From positions 124,001 to 188,000 of the forward strand of contig NZ_JAEQNE010000006.1 of the NCBI RefSeq assembly GCF_016722785.1: a stretch of DNA of 64,000 bases, read 5' to 3'. The translations under genes were made by a program, and so were the position numbers. The notes below the pieces were generated by a model, which was given only the letters and a program-made list of their open reading frames with translations, did not search any database and had not been told where the DNA came from. Source of the stretch: Ramlibacter monticola. GTDB lineage: Bacteria > Pseudomonadota > Gammaproteobacteria > Burkholderiales > Burkholderiaceae_C. Below are positions 25,090 to 33,888 of this stretch, piece by piece. The number at the start of each line of letters is the position of its first letter. The stretch's first letter is position 1.

Positions 25090-28077
25090 ATGAAACACAC
25101 TACAGAAGCAGCCGGCAGGGACGGAGCAGCATCCTGGAGATGGCTCTTCGTGCTCCTGCTCATGGTGATCGGCCTGGCCGGCCATCCGGCTTGGGCGAAG
25201 CGCATCAACGGCGGCCTGCCCGGCGGCGTGCTCGTGCCCCCGGGCGTGGCCCCGGTCCCGGTGCCGCCGCAGTTCGACCTGACCGGCTACATCGAAGCCG
25301 CCACCGTCGACACGAACTTCAACCTGTGCCCCAACCTTCCGGTCAAGGACCCGCGGCTCGCGGGCGGCACGGTGACCATCAACGGCCAGGTGATCATCGT
25401 TCCTTGCAACACGATCCTGCAGATGCCGGCTTTCGCGACGTCCTGGGCCGACCTGTTCACCTCCGCTCCCGCCGACATCACGCCGGCCGGTGAAAGCGGG
25501 CTCGCACTCGGCGACGCCTTCGGCGTCGGCTCGCCGGGCCTGCTGAACATGACGTGGAACGATCCGTCCCGCACGGTCACCAGCTACAACGCGGCGCTGC
25601 CCGGGATGGAACTGCATGTGGTCGGCAACGTGATCAACGGCGAGTACGTCGCCGGCCTGATGTTCATCTCGCAGCAATCGCTCAACGCGGGACAGGGCGT
25701 GATCAGCTGCATCGACTACGCCACGGGCGAATTGCAGGTCGGCGGCGCGCTGCAGCCGACCGGCGCGCCCTGCCCGCCCCTCGTGCCGGGCGTGACGCGC
25801 GTGCGGATGAACGATCCGGTCGGCCGCTTCGGGATCCGGCACGGCCTGCCGGGCGACCCGGCGGCCGACGTGTGGGAGGCCGGGTACGACCGGCGCTTCA
25901 CCGCCGACACCGACAACCCCACCATGCATTCGGCGCTGGGCTACCCGATCTGCATCCCCTCGGTGAATCCGGTCAATCCGATCACCAACCCGATCACGGG
26001 CGCGACGATCACGCCCGGCATCGATCCCAAATGCCCGATGTACAACCGTCCGGTCGCGCCGAACTGCAGGTCATTCGACCCGCTGACGCTCCTGCCCGCC
26101 TTTGGGCCGCAGCCCGACGGCACCTACTGCACGACCTGGGTGATGGACATGCCCGGGGCCCACGCCGCAGACGGCTTCTCGACCGACCCGAACGTGGCCG
26201 CGCCGCTGGTGATCGGGGACACGATCGGCTTCCACGGCACGCTGAAGGCGGACGCCAACGGGCCCTACATCTCCGCGCACACGATCGAAGCGAACCTGGG
26301 CATCTACACGCAGCCGCACACGCAACCCGCGTACGTGTCCATGGAGGCCCTGATCGTGGGCACCGGGGGCGGCACGGTGGGCGGCATCGCCGTCGAATCG
26401 ACCTCGCGCGTCGCCTGGGTCGGCTTCAGCACCGATCCCACCGAGGCCGTCGACTTCTACGCCGTGCACCAGCACCCGGTGACCGGAGCGGAAAGCGACT
26501 TCTTCCTCCAGAGCTACCAGCCCTGCTGCGCCCCCCTGGGCCGCTTCCGCTCGCCGGTGAACAACATCGGCGTGTTCGGCGAGCCCACGCGCAACTACCG
26601 CGCCGTCAGCCGCACCATGTGCCAGCCGCCCGGCATCAACGCGCCCAATGCGCCGGCGATCCAGACGCGCTGCATGATGGCGCCGCCGGTCGTGCCCGAC
26701 GCGGGAGCCGGTCCCGCCACCATCGCGCAGAACGGCAACGGGCTCACGGTCGGCAAGTACCTGTTGCCGAACTTCGAGTTCATCTTCGGCGAGAACCTCA
26801 CGATGGGCGGCCCGATCATCCCGGCCAACCTGCAGGACCTGCCCTTCCTGTTCTGCGGTTCCGGCCCGCTCGACGGACCGGGCTCGGCCTCGCCCCTGGT
26901 CGGCCAGCTCGACCCGCCGCCGTGGGCACTGCCGATGGCGGATCCGGCCTTCCACGCGACGTTGTGCCCGCAAGCCACGTCGGTGGGGGCCGCCCCGGGA
27001 ACGCCGGTCGCGCCGCCCATCCAGCCCCTGCCGGCCGTGATCAATGCGTTCACCGCCACCGGGGCCGTGATCGCCGATGGCTTGCCGCACCCCGTGACGC
27101 TGACCGTGACGGCGACCAACCCGAACACGCCCGCGACCCTCATGTCCTACTCGTTCAACACGGCAGCCGCGGGCGTGAGCTTCTCGTGCGGGACCTGCAT
27201 CCCGTCGGCAGGACCCTCGCCCTACACGGTGATCGCCACCGTCACCACGACGAAGACCGGGACGATCGCTTTCAACACGGTGGTCAACAACGGAGTGCTG
27301 CCCTCGCAGGTGGCGACCGCGTCCATCGTCGTCGCCTCGGCTGCATCCAAGCCGCCGGTGGTCACCAAGCAGGGCTCCACGCAGGCCGGCGCGGTGGTGA
27401 CCCTCAACGCGACGGCGAAGGCGGACAACGGCGTGACGCCCATCACCCTTGCCTTCCAGCAGACCGGCGGGCCGACGGTGGGCATCGGGCCGGTGACGCT
27501 CGCGGGGCTGCCGCCGAACCAGGTGGGCACCGCGAACTTCACCGTGCCGGTCAGCGCCGCGCAGACGCAGTTCACCTTCGTCGCGATCGCCACCGACCCG
27601 ACCACGGGCATGACGACCACCAGCAACCCGATCACGGTGAAGAGCCCGGCCATCCTGGCGGACGTGGTGACCATCACCAGCGTGGCGTATCGCGCGATCG
27701 TGAGCCGCGTCGGCGCGCCGGCCGAGTTGGGCAAGCTCAACATCATCGCCACCTCCAACGAGACCAACCTCAACCCGGTCCCGGTGGGCATGACGATGAA
27801 CACCACCCTCGTGAACAGCAGCTTGCCGGCCAGCGTGCCGGGCAGCACGGCGCTGCCGATCACGGTCCCGCTGAAGTACACGCCGGCGGACCTGCCTGGA
27901 ACTCTGACCCCGACCTGCGGCGCCACACCGTGCTGGGTGGGCGACGTCACGGGCGTGATCCAGGACACCAGCAAGGTTCCGGCGGTCCTGGTTGCCCCGA
28001 CCTCCGTCACCGTGCGCTCCAGCCTGGGCGGAAATGCCACGGTGAACCAGGGCAACGCGGTGTTCACCATCCGCTGA
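25090..28077 (+). CDS. Large secreted protein with Ig-like C-terminal region, function unknown
   Basis: This 995-residue protein has a long signal peptide: charged N-region, then WLFVLLLMVIGLAGHPAWA, cleavage near residue 36. Residues about 37-650 are a Gly/Pro-rich body with scattered Cys pairs (LCPNLPVKDP, CPPLVPGVTR, YQPCCAPLG) and no recognised enzyme motif. Residues about 660-995 look like beta-sandwich, immunoglobulin-like repeats (PPVVTKQGSTQAGAVVTLNA, GTANFTVPVSAAQTQFTFVA, VTITSVAYRAIVSRVG). No sorting signal, transmembrane anchor or beta-barrel is seen, so it is likely periplasmic, secreted, or exported by another route. GAGG lies five bases before the ATG. A small secreted protein gene follows. 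Confidence 0.8.
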   Translation: MKHTTEAAGRDGAASWRWLFVLLLMVIGLAGHPAWAKRINGGLPGGVLVPPGVAPVPVPPQFDLTGYIEAATVDTNFNLCPNLPVKDPRLAGGTVTINGQVIIVPCNTILQMPAFATSWADLFTSAPADITPAGESGLALGDAFGVGSPGLLNMTWNDPSRTVTSYNAALPGMELHVVGNVINGEYVAGLMFISQQSLNAGQGVISCIDYATGELQVGGALQPTGAPCPPLVPGVTRVRMNDPVGRFGIRHGLPGDPAADVWEAGYDRRFTADTDNPTMHSALGYPICIPSVNPVNPITNPITGATITPGIDPKCPMYNRPVAPNCRSFDPLTLLPAFGPQPDGTYCTTWVMDMPGAHAADGFSTDPNVAAPLVIGDTIGFHGTLKADANGPYISAHTIEANLGIYTQPHTQPAYVSMEALIVGTGGGTVGGIAVESTSRVAWVGFSTDPTEAVDFYAVHQHPVTGAESDFFLQSYQPCCAPLGRFRSPVNNIGVFGEPTRNYRAVSRTMCQPPGINAPNAPAIQTRCMMAPPVVPDAGAGPATIAQNGNGLTVGKYLLPNFEFIFGENLTMGGPIIPANLQDLPFLFCGSGPLDGPGSASPLVGQLDPPPWALPMADPAFHATLCPQATSVGAAPGTPVAPPIQPLPAVINAFTATGAVIADGLPHPVTLTVTATNPNTPATLMSYSFNTAAAGVSFSCGTCIPSAGPSPYTVIATVTTTKTGTIAFNTVVNNGVLPSQVATASIVVASAASKPPVVTKQGSTQAGAVVTLNATAKADNGVTPITLAFQQTGGPTVGIGPVTLAGLPPNQVGTANFTVPVSAAQTQFTFVAIATDPTTGMTTTSNPITVKSPAILADVVTITSVAYRAIVSRVGAPAELGKLNIIATSNETNLNPVPVGMTMNTTLVNSSLPASVPGSTALPITVPLKYTPADLPGTLTPTCGATPCWVGDVTGVIQDTSKVPAVLVAPTSVTVRSSLGGNATVNQGNAVFTIR

Positions 28078-28105
28078 TGCCACGTCACTCAAGGAGAACC
28101 CAGAC

Positions 28106-28348
28106 ATGAACAGCGAGAGCTTCCGGCGTGGCGCAGTCCTGCTCCATCTTGCGGCCTCCGCGATGCTGTCGGCCGGCCCCGCACGCGCAGGCGACGTGCA
28201 GGCGCTGCTGCGGCTGGCGGGAGAGCAGTTGACCCGCAGCGCCGCCGCACCCGACCGCTTCGAGCGCACCGCGGTCTCGACCAACTACTTCACCCGGGCG
28301 ATGGGTGACGCGCGCCGGGGGCGCGGGAAAGGAGGAAAAGGACGCTGA
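28106..28348 (+). CDS. Small secreted hypothetical protein
   Basis: This 80-residue protein has a signal peptide (MNSESFRRGAVLLHLAASAM, cleavage near ARA/G) and a short mature chain ending in a strongly basic tail, RRGRGKGGKGR. An AAGGAG site precedes the ATG, and it lies 28 bases after the large secreted protein, so both are probably expressed together. I recognise no domain. The basic tail could bind acidic polymers or simply be unstructured. Confidence 0.65.
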   Translation: MNSESFRRGAVLLHLAASAMLSAGPARAGDVQALLRLAGEQLTRSAAAPDRFERTAVSTNYFTRAMGDARRGRGKGGKGR

Positions 28349-28419
28349 TACGCGGGTGCCGGGCGGTGGCATGCGTCGCCGTCCGGCGGCGCAGCGCCCG
28401 GTGCCCCGTCGGCGCACCC

Positions 28420-28714
28420 TCAGGGTTGCAGCAGCTGCGCGAGTTCGAGGTAGTTCTGCTCCCGTGCGATGTCCGCCGCCGTCTTTCCGGGGTCGTCGCG
28501 CAGGCTGCGGTCCGCTCCGTGACCGATCAGCCAGCGGGCGGTGTCCGCGTGACCGTTCCTGACGCGGTCCACCGGGTCGATGCGGGCACCCGCCGCGAGC
28601 AGCTTGCGCACGAGCTTCGGCTTGCCGGCGTGGGCGGCAGCCATCAGCGGAGTCACCCCCGCGGGGTTCGGCAACTGCACGTCCGGCTGCACCGCCAGCA
28701 GCGCATCGGCGAGC
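28420..28714 (-). pseudogene. 5'-truncated ankyrin-repeat gene remnant
   Basis: The leftward frame reads LLAVQPDVQLPNPAGVTPLM, then AAAHAGKPKLVRKLLAAGAR and RWLIGHGAD...DDPGKTAADIAREQ, which are ankyrin repeats. The second repeat is shortened: IDPVDR runs directly into VRNGHADTARWL, so about 14 residues are missing. No N-terminal domain or signal peptide remains. The coding frame stops at a junction near 28714 where a rightward cytochrome c fragment begins. It is best read as a decayed gene with lost 5' end and an internal deletion. Confidence 0.75.
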
Positions 28715-28903
28715 GGCGGTTTCCTGGGCCAGAACGAGGTCCCGCGCGTGGCCGGCCAGAACTACGCCTACGTCGTCGCGCAGCTCAAGGCCTTCAGGGA
28801 ACGCAGGCGCACCAACGACGCCGGCACCATGACCAGCGTGGCCCGCACGCTCAGCGAAACGGACATCGAGAACCTGGGGCACTTCCTGGCTGGCTTGCGT
28901 TGA
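28715..28903 (+). pseudogene. 5'-truncated cytochrome c remnant
   Basis: Only the C-terminal 62 residues of a class I cytochrome c survive. They read GQNEVPRVAGQNYAYVVAQL, AFRERRRTND and SETDIENLGHFLAGL, the usual second half of these proteins with the axial-Met region. The CxxCH heme motif and the signal peptide are absent. It starts exactly where the leftward ankyrin fragment ends. An ancestral divergent ankyrin/cytochrome pair that lost both 5' halves explains the arrangement. Confidence 0.8.
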
Positions 28904-28958
28904 GCATGCGGCGCCCCTGAGGCGAGGCCCCGGCCGGGGGCTCCCTATACTCCGCGCA

Positions 28959-29603
28959 ATGAACGAAGTAGTCCATTCGCGGGCCCGCACCAACGACCCC
29001 GAACGCACGAAGGCGAACATCCTCGCGGTCGCCGCCGCGGAGTTCGGCGAGAAGGGGCTGGCCGGCGCGCGCATCGACGAGATCGCCGCGCTGACGCAGA
29101 CCAGCAAGCGGATGATCTACTACTACTTCGGCAGCAAGGAGGGCCTCTACCTCGCGGTGCTGGAGGAGTCGTACCGGCGCGTGCGGGCCACCGAGGAGGA
29201 ACTGCACCTGCAGGACCTCGAGCCGGAACAAGCGCTGCGCCGCCTGGTCGCCTTCACCTTCGACCACCACCTGCACAACGAGAACTTCATCCGGCTGGTG
29301 ATGGACGAGAACATCAACCGCGGCCAGTTCCTCGCCCGTTCGCAGCGCATCCAGGACCTGAACGTCCCGGCCATCGCGGCGATCGAGCACCTCTACCAGC
29401 GGGGCGTGCAGCGCGGCGTGTTCCGCCCCGGGCTCGACCCGGTGGACATCCACGCCTCCATCTCCGCCCTGAGCTTCTTCAACGTGTCCAACCGCCACAC
29501 CTTCGGCCTGATCTTCAAGCTGGACACCACCTCCCGGGCCTACGTCGCCCACCGGCGCGAAAGCGTCATCGAGATGGTGGTGCGCTTCATGCGCGCCCCG
29601 TAG
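28959..29603 (+). CDS. TetR-family transcriptional regulator
   Basis: This 214-residue regulator has an N-terminal TetR helix-turn-helix: RTKANILAVAAAEFGEKGLA, then GARIDEIAALTQTSKRMIYY, YFGSKEGLYLAVLE. The C-terminal half is helical and ligand-binding in type. It lies directly upstream of a TRAP transporter operon that ends with a shikimate-dehydrogenase-like gene, and a palindrome (29636-29651) lies between them. By analogy with local regulators it probably represses the operon in the absence of the imported compound. The ligand is an inference. Confidence 0.9.
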   Translation: MNEVVHSRARTNDPERTKANILAVAAAEFGEKGLAGARIDEIAALTQTSKRMIYYYFGSKEGLYLAVLEESYRRVRATEEELHLQDLEPEQALRRLVAFTFDHHLHNENFIRLVMDENINRGQFLARSQRIQDLNVPAIAAIEHLYQRGVQRGVFRPGLDPVDIHASISALSFFNVSNRHTFGLIFKLDTTSRAYVAHRRESVIEMVVRFMRAP

Positions 29604-29635
29604 GCCGGGGCCCGGGTTTCCCCATCCCGGAACGA

Positions 29636-29651
29636 TGAACCAGTTGGTACA
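29636..29651. promoter_or_regulatory. Putative TetR-type operator
   Basis: TGAACCAGTTGGTACA is an imperfect palindrome with a perfect ACCA-GT-TGGT core (6 of 8 half-site positions match). It lies 33 bases after the TetR stop and 26 bases before the dctQ start, where a repressor could block transcription. No binding data are available. Confidence 0.45.
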
Positions 29652-29676
29652 AAATGCGCCCCCAGGAGACTCTTGC

Positions 29677-30228
29677 ATGCTTGGAACCCTGATCGACCGG
29701 CTCTGCCGCCTGCTGTCCGCGGTGATGGTGCTGCTGCTGGCGCTGATGGTGGTGATGGTGTTCGGCAACGTGGTCCTGCGCTACGGCTTCAACAGCGGCA
29801 TCACCATGTCCGAGGAGTTGTCCCGCTGGCTCTTCGTGTGGATGACGTTCCTGGGCGCGCTGGTCGCCCTGCGCTCGCACCACCACCTGGGCACCGACAG
29901 CCTGGTGGCGCGCCTGCCGGTGCGCGGCAAGAAGATCTGCCTCGGCTTCACGCACCTGCTGATGCTGTACCTGTGCTGGCTGATGCTGAGCGGCTCCTGG
30001 CAGCAGATGCGCATCAACGCCGGCACGACCAGCGCCGTGATGGAAGTGTCCATGGCCTGGTTCTACGGCACCGGCGTGTTCTTCTCCCTGTTCGCCCTCG
30101 TGTTCATCCTCGACGACTTCTGGAAGCTGGTGAGCGGCCGGCTGCAGGACAGCGAACTGGTCGGCGTGGTGGAGTCCGACGACATGCCCACGGGGCAATC
30201 CCATCCCCAGCCGGCCCCCGGCAAGTAA
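29677..30228 (+). CDS. dctQ: TRAP transporter small permease (DctQ)
   Basis: This 183-residue membrane protein has four hydrophobic helices, including LLSAVMVLLLALMVVMVFGN and the DctQ motif EELSRWLFVWMTFLGAL. Small TRAP permeases help the large subunit. I start it at Met with AGGAG eight bases upstream; a 14-residue longer form lies inside the palindromic operator. The gene is followed three bases later by dctM, with dctP after it. Confidence 0.93.
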   Translation: MLGTLIDRLCRLLSAVMVLLLALMVVMVFGNVVLRYGFNSGITMSEELSRWLFVWMTFLGALVALRSHHHLGTDSLVARLPVRGKKICLGFTHLLMLYLCWLMLSGSWQQMRINAGTTSAVMEVSMAWFYGTGVFFSLFALVFILDDFWKLVSGRLQDSELVGVVESDDMPTGQSHPQPAPGK

Positions 30229-30231
30229 GCC

Positions 30232-31512
30232 ATGACCATCGCCATCTTCCTGGGCGCGTTGCTGGGCGCCATGGCCCTCGGCGTGCCGATCGCCTTCTCC
30301 CTCCTGGCCTGCGGCGCCGCGCTCATGTGGCACATGGACATGTTCGATCCGCAGATCCTGGCCCAGAACACCATCGAGGGGGCCAACAGCTTCCCGCTGC
30401 TGGCGGTGCCCTTCTTCATGCTTGCCGGCGAGATCATGAACGCGGGCGGCCTGTCGCGCCGCATCGTGCACTTCGCCATGACGCTGGTGGGCCACGTCCG
30501 CGGCGGCCTCGGCTACGTGGGCATCATGGCGGCGGTCATCATGGCCGCCCTCTCCGGTTCCGCGGTCGCGGACGCGGCGGCGCTGGCCGCGCTGCTGCTG
30601 CCCATGATGAACCGCGCGGGCTACGACACGGCGCGCTCCGCCGGCCTGCTGTCCGCCGCCGGCATCATCGCGCCCATCATCCCGCCCTCGATCGGCTTCG
30701 TCGTGTTCGGCGTGGCCGCCAACGTGTCGATCTCCAAGCTGTTCATGGCCGGCATCGTGCCGGGCCTGTTGCTCGGATTGGCGCTGTGGGTCACCTGGTG
30801 GTGGCTGGTGCGCAAGGAGAAGATCCAGCCGGCGCCGCGCGCCAGCCGCGCCGAGATCCTCGCCGCGTTCAAGGACGCCACCCTGGCGCTGGTGATGCCG
30901 CTGATCGTGGTGGTCGGCCTCAAGTTCGGCGTGTTCACCCCCACGGAGGCGGCGGTGGTGGCCGCGGTCTACGCGCTGTTCGTTTCCACCGTGGTGTACC
31001 AGGAGCTGAAGCTGCGCGAGCTCTATCGCCTGTTCGAGGCGGCGGCGAAGACCTCCGCGATCATCATGTTCCTGGTCGCCGCGGCCATGGTGTCGGCCTG
31101 GATGATCACGGTGGCCAACCTGCCCGGCGAGGTGGTGTCGCTGCTGCAGCCGCTGCTGGACCGCCCCACCCTGCTGATGATCGCCATCATGGTGCTGACG
31201 ATGGTCGTGGGCACGGCGATGGACATGACGCCCACCATCCTGATCCTCACCCCGGTGCTGATGCCGCTGGTGAAGGCCGCCGGCATCGACCCCGTCTACT
31301 TCGGCGTGCTGTTCATGATCAACAACGCCATCGGCCTGATCACGCCGCCGGTGGGCACGGTGCTCAGCACGGTGGCCGGCGTCGGCAAGGTGAGCATGGA
31401 CGACGTCACGCGCGGCGTGTGGCCCTTCATGGTGGCCCAGTTCGCCATGATGTTCCTGATGGTGTTCTTCCCCCAACTCGTCACCGTGCCGGCGCGCTGG
31501 TTCCACGGCTGA
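30232..31512 (+). CDS. dctM: TRAP transporter large permease (DctM)
   Basis: This 426-residue polytopic protein is the ion-coupled membrane subunit of a TRAP transporter. It has the conserved N-terminal run LGALLGAMALGVPIAFSLLA, GLSGSAVADAAALAALLLPM, PIIPPSIGFVVFGVAANVSI and NNAIGLITPPVGTVLSTVAG. Length is standard. Together with DctQ and DctP it should import a carboxylate by a sodium gradient. The ribosome-binding site is weak, consistent with coupling to dctQ. Confidence 0.95.
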   Translation: MTIAIFLGALLGAMALGVPIAFSLLACGAALMWHMDMFDPQILAQNTIEGANSFPLLAVPFFMLAGEIMNAGGLSRRIVHFAMTLVGHVRGGLGYVGIMAAVIMAALSGSAVADAAALAALLLPMMNRAGYDTARSAGLLSAAGIIAPIIPPSIGFVVFGVAANVSISKLFMAGIVPGLLLGLALWVTWWWLVRKEKIQPAPRASRAEILAAFKDATLALVMPLIVVVGLKFGVFTPTEAAVVAAVYALFVSTVVYQELKLRELYRLFEAAAKTSAIIMFLVAAAMVSAWMITVANLPGEVVSLLQPLLDRPTLLMIAIMVLTMVVGTAMDMTPTILILTPVLMPLVKAAGIDPVYFGVLFMINNAIGLITPPVGTVLSTVAGVGKVSMDDVTRGVWPFMVAQFAMMFLMVFFPQLVTVPARWFHG

Positions 31513-31539
31513 TCCCGCAACTTCGAAGGAGACGGAACG

Positions 31540-32538
31540 ATGAAGCGATTCTTCCTGCAGGCCGTGGTGGCCGCCCTCGCGCTCGGCGCGCTGGGCGTCG
31601 CGCAGGCGCAGACGCGGACGATCAAGTTCGCCAACCAGAACGCCAAGGGCCACCCCATCGTGCTCGGGATGGAGCGCTTCGCCGAGCTGGTGGACAAGAA
31701 GTCCGGCGGGCGGCTGAAGGTGCAGGTCTTCCCCGGCGGCGCCCTGGGCAGCGACCAGGCCAATGTCTCGGCGCTGCAGGGCGGCACACTGGAGATGGCC
31801 TCGATGAACTCGGGCATCTTCGCCAACCTGGTCAAGGACTTCGCCATCTACGACTTCCCCTTCCTGTTCGGGAACCCGAAGGAGGCCGACGCGGTGGTCG
31901 ACGGCCCCTTCGGCCAGAACCTGCACCGCAAGCTGGAGGAGAAGGGACTGGTCGGCCTCGCCTACTACGAGCTGGGCTTCCGCGAACTCACCAACAGCCG
32001 GCGCCCGGTGCGCAAGGTGGAGGACATCGCGGGGCTGAAGCTGCGCGTGATCCCGAATCCGATCAACGTCGACTGGGTCACCGCGCTGGGCGCCAACCCC
32101 ACGCCGCTGCCCTTCCCCGAGCTCTATGCCGCCCTGGAGCAGAAGGCGGTGGACGGGCAGGAGAACCCGGTCGCCACCATCAGGGGCGCCAAGCTGTACG
32201 AGGTGCAGAAGTACCTCACCATGACCAACCACCAGTACAACCCGCAGTCGGTGGTGATCAGCAAGCGCTTCTGGGACGGGCTGGCCGAGCCGGACCGCAA
32301 GGTCCTGCGCGAAGCCGCCGCCGAATCGGCCGCCTACCAGCGCACCCAGTCGCGCGCCATGCTGCAAAGCGGCGTGGAGGATCTGCGCAAGGGCGGCATG
32401 GAGATCGTCGAGCTGCCGCCGGCGGAGGTCGCGAAGCTGCGCGAGAAGATGAAGCCCGTGATCGCCAAGCACAGCGCCACGGTCGGCGAGGAGACGGTCA
32501 AGGCCATGATGTCGGAGCTGGCGAAGCTGCGGAAGTGA
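31540..32538 (+). CDS. dctP: TRAP transporter substrate-binding protein (DctP)
   Basis: This 332-residue periplasmic receptor has a signal peptide (FFLQAVVAALALGALGVAQA, cleavage before QTRTI) and the DctP fold: KFANQNAKGHPIVLGMERFA, NSRRPVRKVEDIAGLKLRV, and QKAVDGQENPVATI. An AAGGAG site precedes the ATG. The stop overlaps the GTG of the shikimate-dehydrogenase-like gene by four bases, so the enzyme is translationally coupled to the receptor. The partner enzyme suggests a shikimate- or quinate-like ligand. Confidence 0.94.
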   Translation: MKRFFLQAVVAALALGALGVAQAQTRTIKFANQNAKGHPIVLGMERFAELVDKKSGGRLKVQVFPGGALGSDQANVSALQGGTLEMASMNSGIFANLVKDFAIYDFPFLFGNPKEADAVVDGPFGQNLHRKLEEKGLVGLAYYELGFRELTNSRRPVRKVEDIAGLKLRVIPNPINVDWVTALGANPTPLPFPELYAALEQKAVDGQENPVATIRGAKLYEVQKYLTMTNHQYNPQSVVISKRFWDGLAEPDRKVLREAAAESAAYQRTQSRAMLQSGVEDLRKGGMEIVELPPAEVAKLREKMKPVIAKHSATVGEETVKAMMSELAKLRK

Positions 32539-33368
32539 TCGACGGCAAGACGGAACTCATCGCGCACCTGGGGTGGCCGACCCACGCCTTCAAGGCGCCG
32601 ATGATCTACAACCCCTACTTCGAGGCGGTCGGCGTCAACGCGGTCGTCGTGCCCATGGGCTGCCCGCCCGAGTCCTTCCCGCAGGTGCTGCTCGGCGTGT
32701 TCGCGCTGCAGAACGTCCGCGGCGCGCTGATCACCATGCCGCACAAGGTTTCGGTGGTGGAACTGCTCGACGAGGTGACGCCCACGGTGAAGGTGGCGGG
32801 CTCCTGCAACGCGGTGAAGCGGCTGCCGGACGGCCGCCTCGCCGGCGACATGTTCGACGGCGAGGGCTTCGTGCGCGGCGTCGAGCGCAAGGGGCTGCGG
32901 CTGCAGGGCGCGAGCGCGCTGGTGGTGGGCAGCGGCGGTGTCGGCTCCGCCATCGCCGCGTCGCTGGCCGCCGCGGGCGCCGCCACGCTGGCGCTGGTCG
33001 ACGTGAACGAGGCGAGCGCCGAGGCGCTGGCGCAGCGCCTGCGCCGCGAGTACCCCGCGCTGGCGGTGCGCACCGGCAGCCGCGACCCGGCCGCCTTCGA
33101 CCTGGTCGTGAACGCCACGCCGCTGGGCATGCAGGCGGGCGACCCGCTGCCCGTCGACGTGGCGCGCATCGACCCGCGCAGCTTCGTCGGCGAGGTGGTC
33201 ATGAAGAACGAGATCACGCCTTTCCTGGCGGCGGCGCAGGCGCGCGGCTGCCGCGTGCAGGTCGGCACCGACATGCTGTTCGAGATGATCCCGGCCTACC
33301 TGGAGTTCTTCGGCTTCCCGCCGGCCACGCCCGAAACGCTGCGCTCGCACGCGCGGATCGCGTACTGA
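32535..33368 (+). CDS. Shikimate dehydrogenase-like oxidoreductase
   Basis: This 277-residue enzyme has the AroE fold. MPHK holds the catalytic Lys71, CNAV matches the Asn-bearing segment and GDMFDGEGF supplies Asp108, the partner acid. The nucleotide site is VVGSGGVGSAIA (130-141), and VDVNEAS after the second strand suggests NAD preference (Asp), unlike the Arg/Thr common in NADP-type AroE. It starts with GTG overlapping dctP. As it is in a TRAP operon rather than an aromatic biosynthesis operon, it may oxidise imported shikimate or quinate. Confidence 0.9.
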   Translation: MIDGKTELIAHLGWPTHAFKAPMIYNPYFEAVGVNAVVVPMGCPPESFPQVLLGVFALQNVRGALITMPHKVSVVELLDEVTPTVKVAGSCNAVKRLPDGRLAGDMFDGEGFVRGVERKGLRLQGASALVVGSGGVGSAIAASLAAAGAATLALVDVNEASAEALAQRLRREYPALAVRTGSRDPAAFDLVVNATPLGMQAGDPLPVDVARIDPRSFVGEVVMKNEITPFLAAAQARGCRVQVGTDMLFEMIPAYLEFFGFPPATPETLRSHARIAY

Positions 33369-33423
33369 CGAAGATGGGAACCAGATAGCCGGACGCAGGG
33401 GGCGCGCCCCTGCGTTCGCTTGC

Positions 33424-33759
33424 CTACGGGCTTCCTGCCAGCCACTTCAGCGCGGCGTCCGCTTCGCCGAAGAAGCGCACCTGCGCCACCCCGGGCTGGT
33501 CGGCCTCCCCCGCGAGCAGGGCGATCCTCCGGACGCAGCGCAAGAGGCGGGCGGCGGCCGCCGCGAGGCGGGACAGCGCCTCGGGCGAGAGCGGCACGCG
33601 CAGCCCCCGCAGGTCGAGCAGCAGAGTGTCGCGCGGCCAGGAGCCGCAGTCGACCTCCAGGACCTGCACCAGCGACAGGAGGCGGCCCAGCGTCGGTTCG
33701 CCGATCACGACGACCCGGGTGCATGGGGCCTCGTGGGCAATGGAGACATCGAACCTCAT
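33424..33759 (-). CDS. STAS/SpoIIAA-like domain protein
   Basis: This 111-residue protein is a single compact alpha/beta domain of the SpoIIAA/STAS-like type: VVVIGEPTLGRLLSLVQVLE, PRDTLLLDLRGLRVPLSPEA and QVRFFGEADAALKWL at the end. STAS-like proteins bind nucleotides or partners in regulatory circuits. There is no conserved phosphorylatable Ser that I can confirm. The start MRFDVSIAHE is chosen because the upstream in-frame extension lacks domain features. The role is unknown. Confidence 0.65.
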   Translation of the reverse strand: MRFDVSIAHEAPCTRVVVIGEPTLGRLLSLVQVLEVDCGSWPRDTLLLDLRGLRVPLSPEALSRLAAAAARLLRCVRRIALLAGEADQPGVAQVRFFGEADAALKWLAGSP

Positions 33760-33818
33760 GCGACCCACTGTGGGGCAGCGCCGGGCAGCGCGCTGTCCAC
33801 TAATTGGCCCTCCGCTTC

Positions 33819-33855
33819 GTGAAACAGGTGTTGCGGACCCGAAGGTCCGCTTCAC
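33819..33855. terminator. Strong hairpin downstream of the gamma-glutamyltransferase-like gene
   Basis: GCGGACC-CGAA-GGTCCGC (33833-33850) is a perfect 7-bp stem, extended by GTGAA...TTCAC. It lies 34-70 bases beyond the stop of the leftward gene at 33889, so it could end that transcript. There is no strong T-run, so Rho-independent function is uncertain. Confidence 0.45.
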
Positions 33856-33888
33856 ACGCCGTTGCCGGGAGTTACCCCCGGCCGCGCT

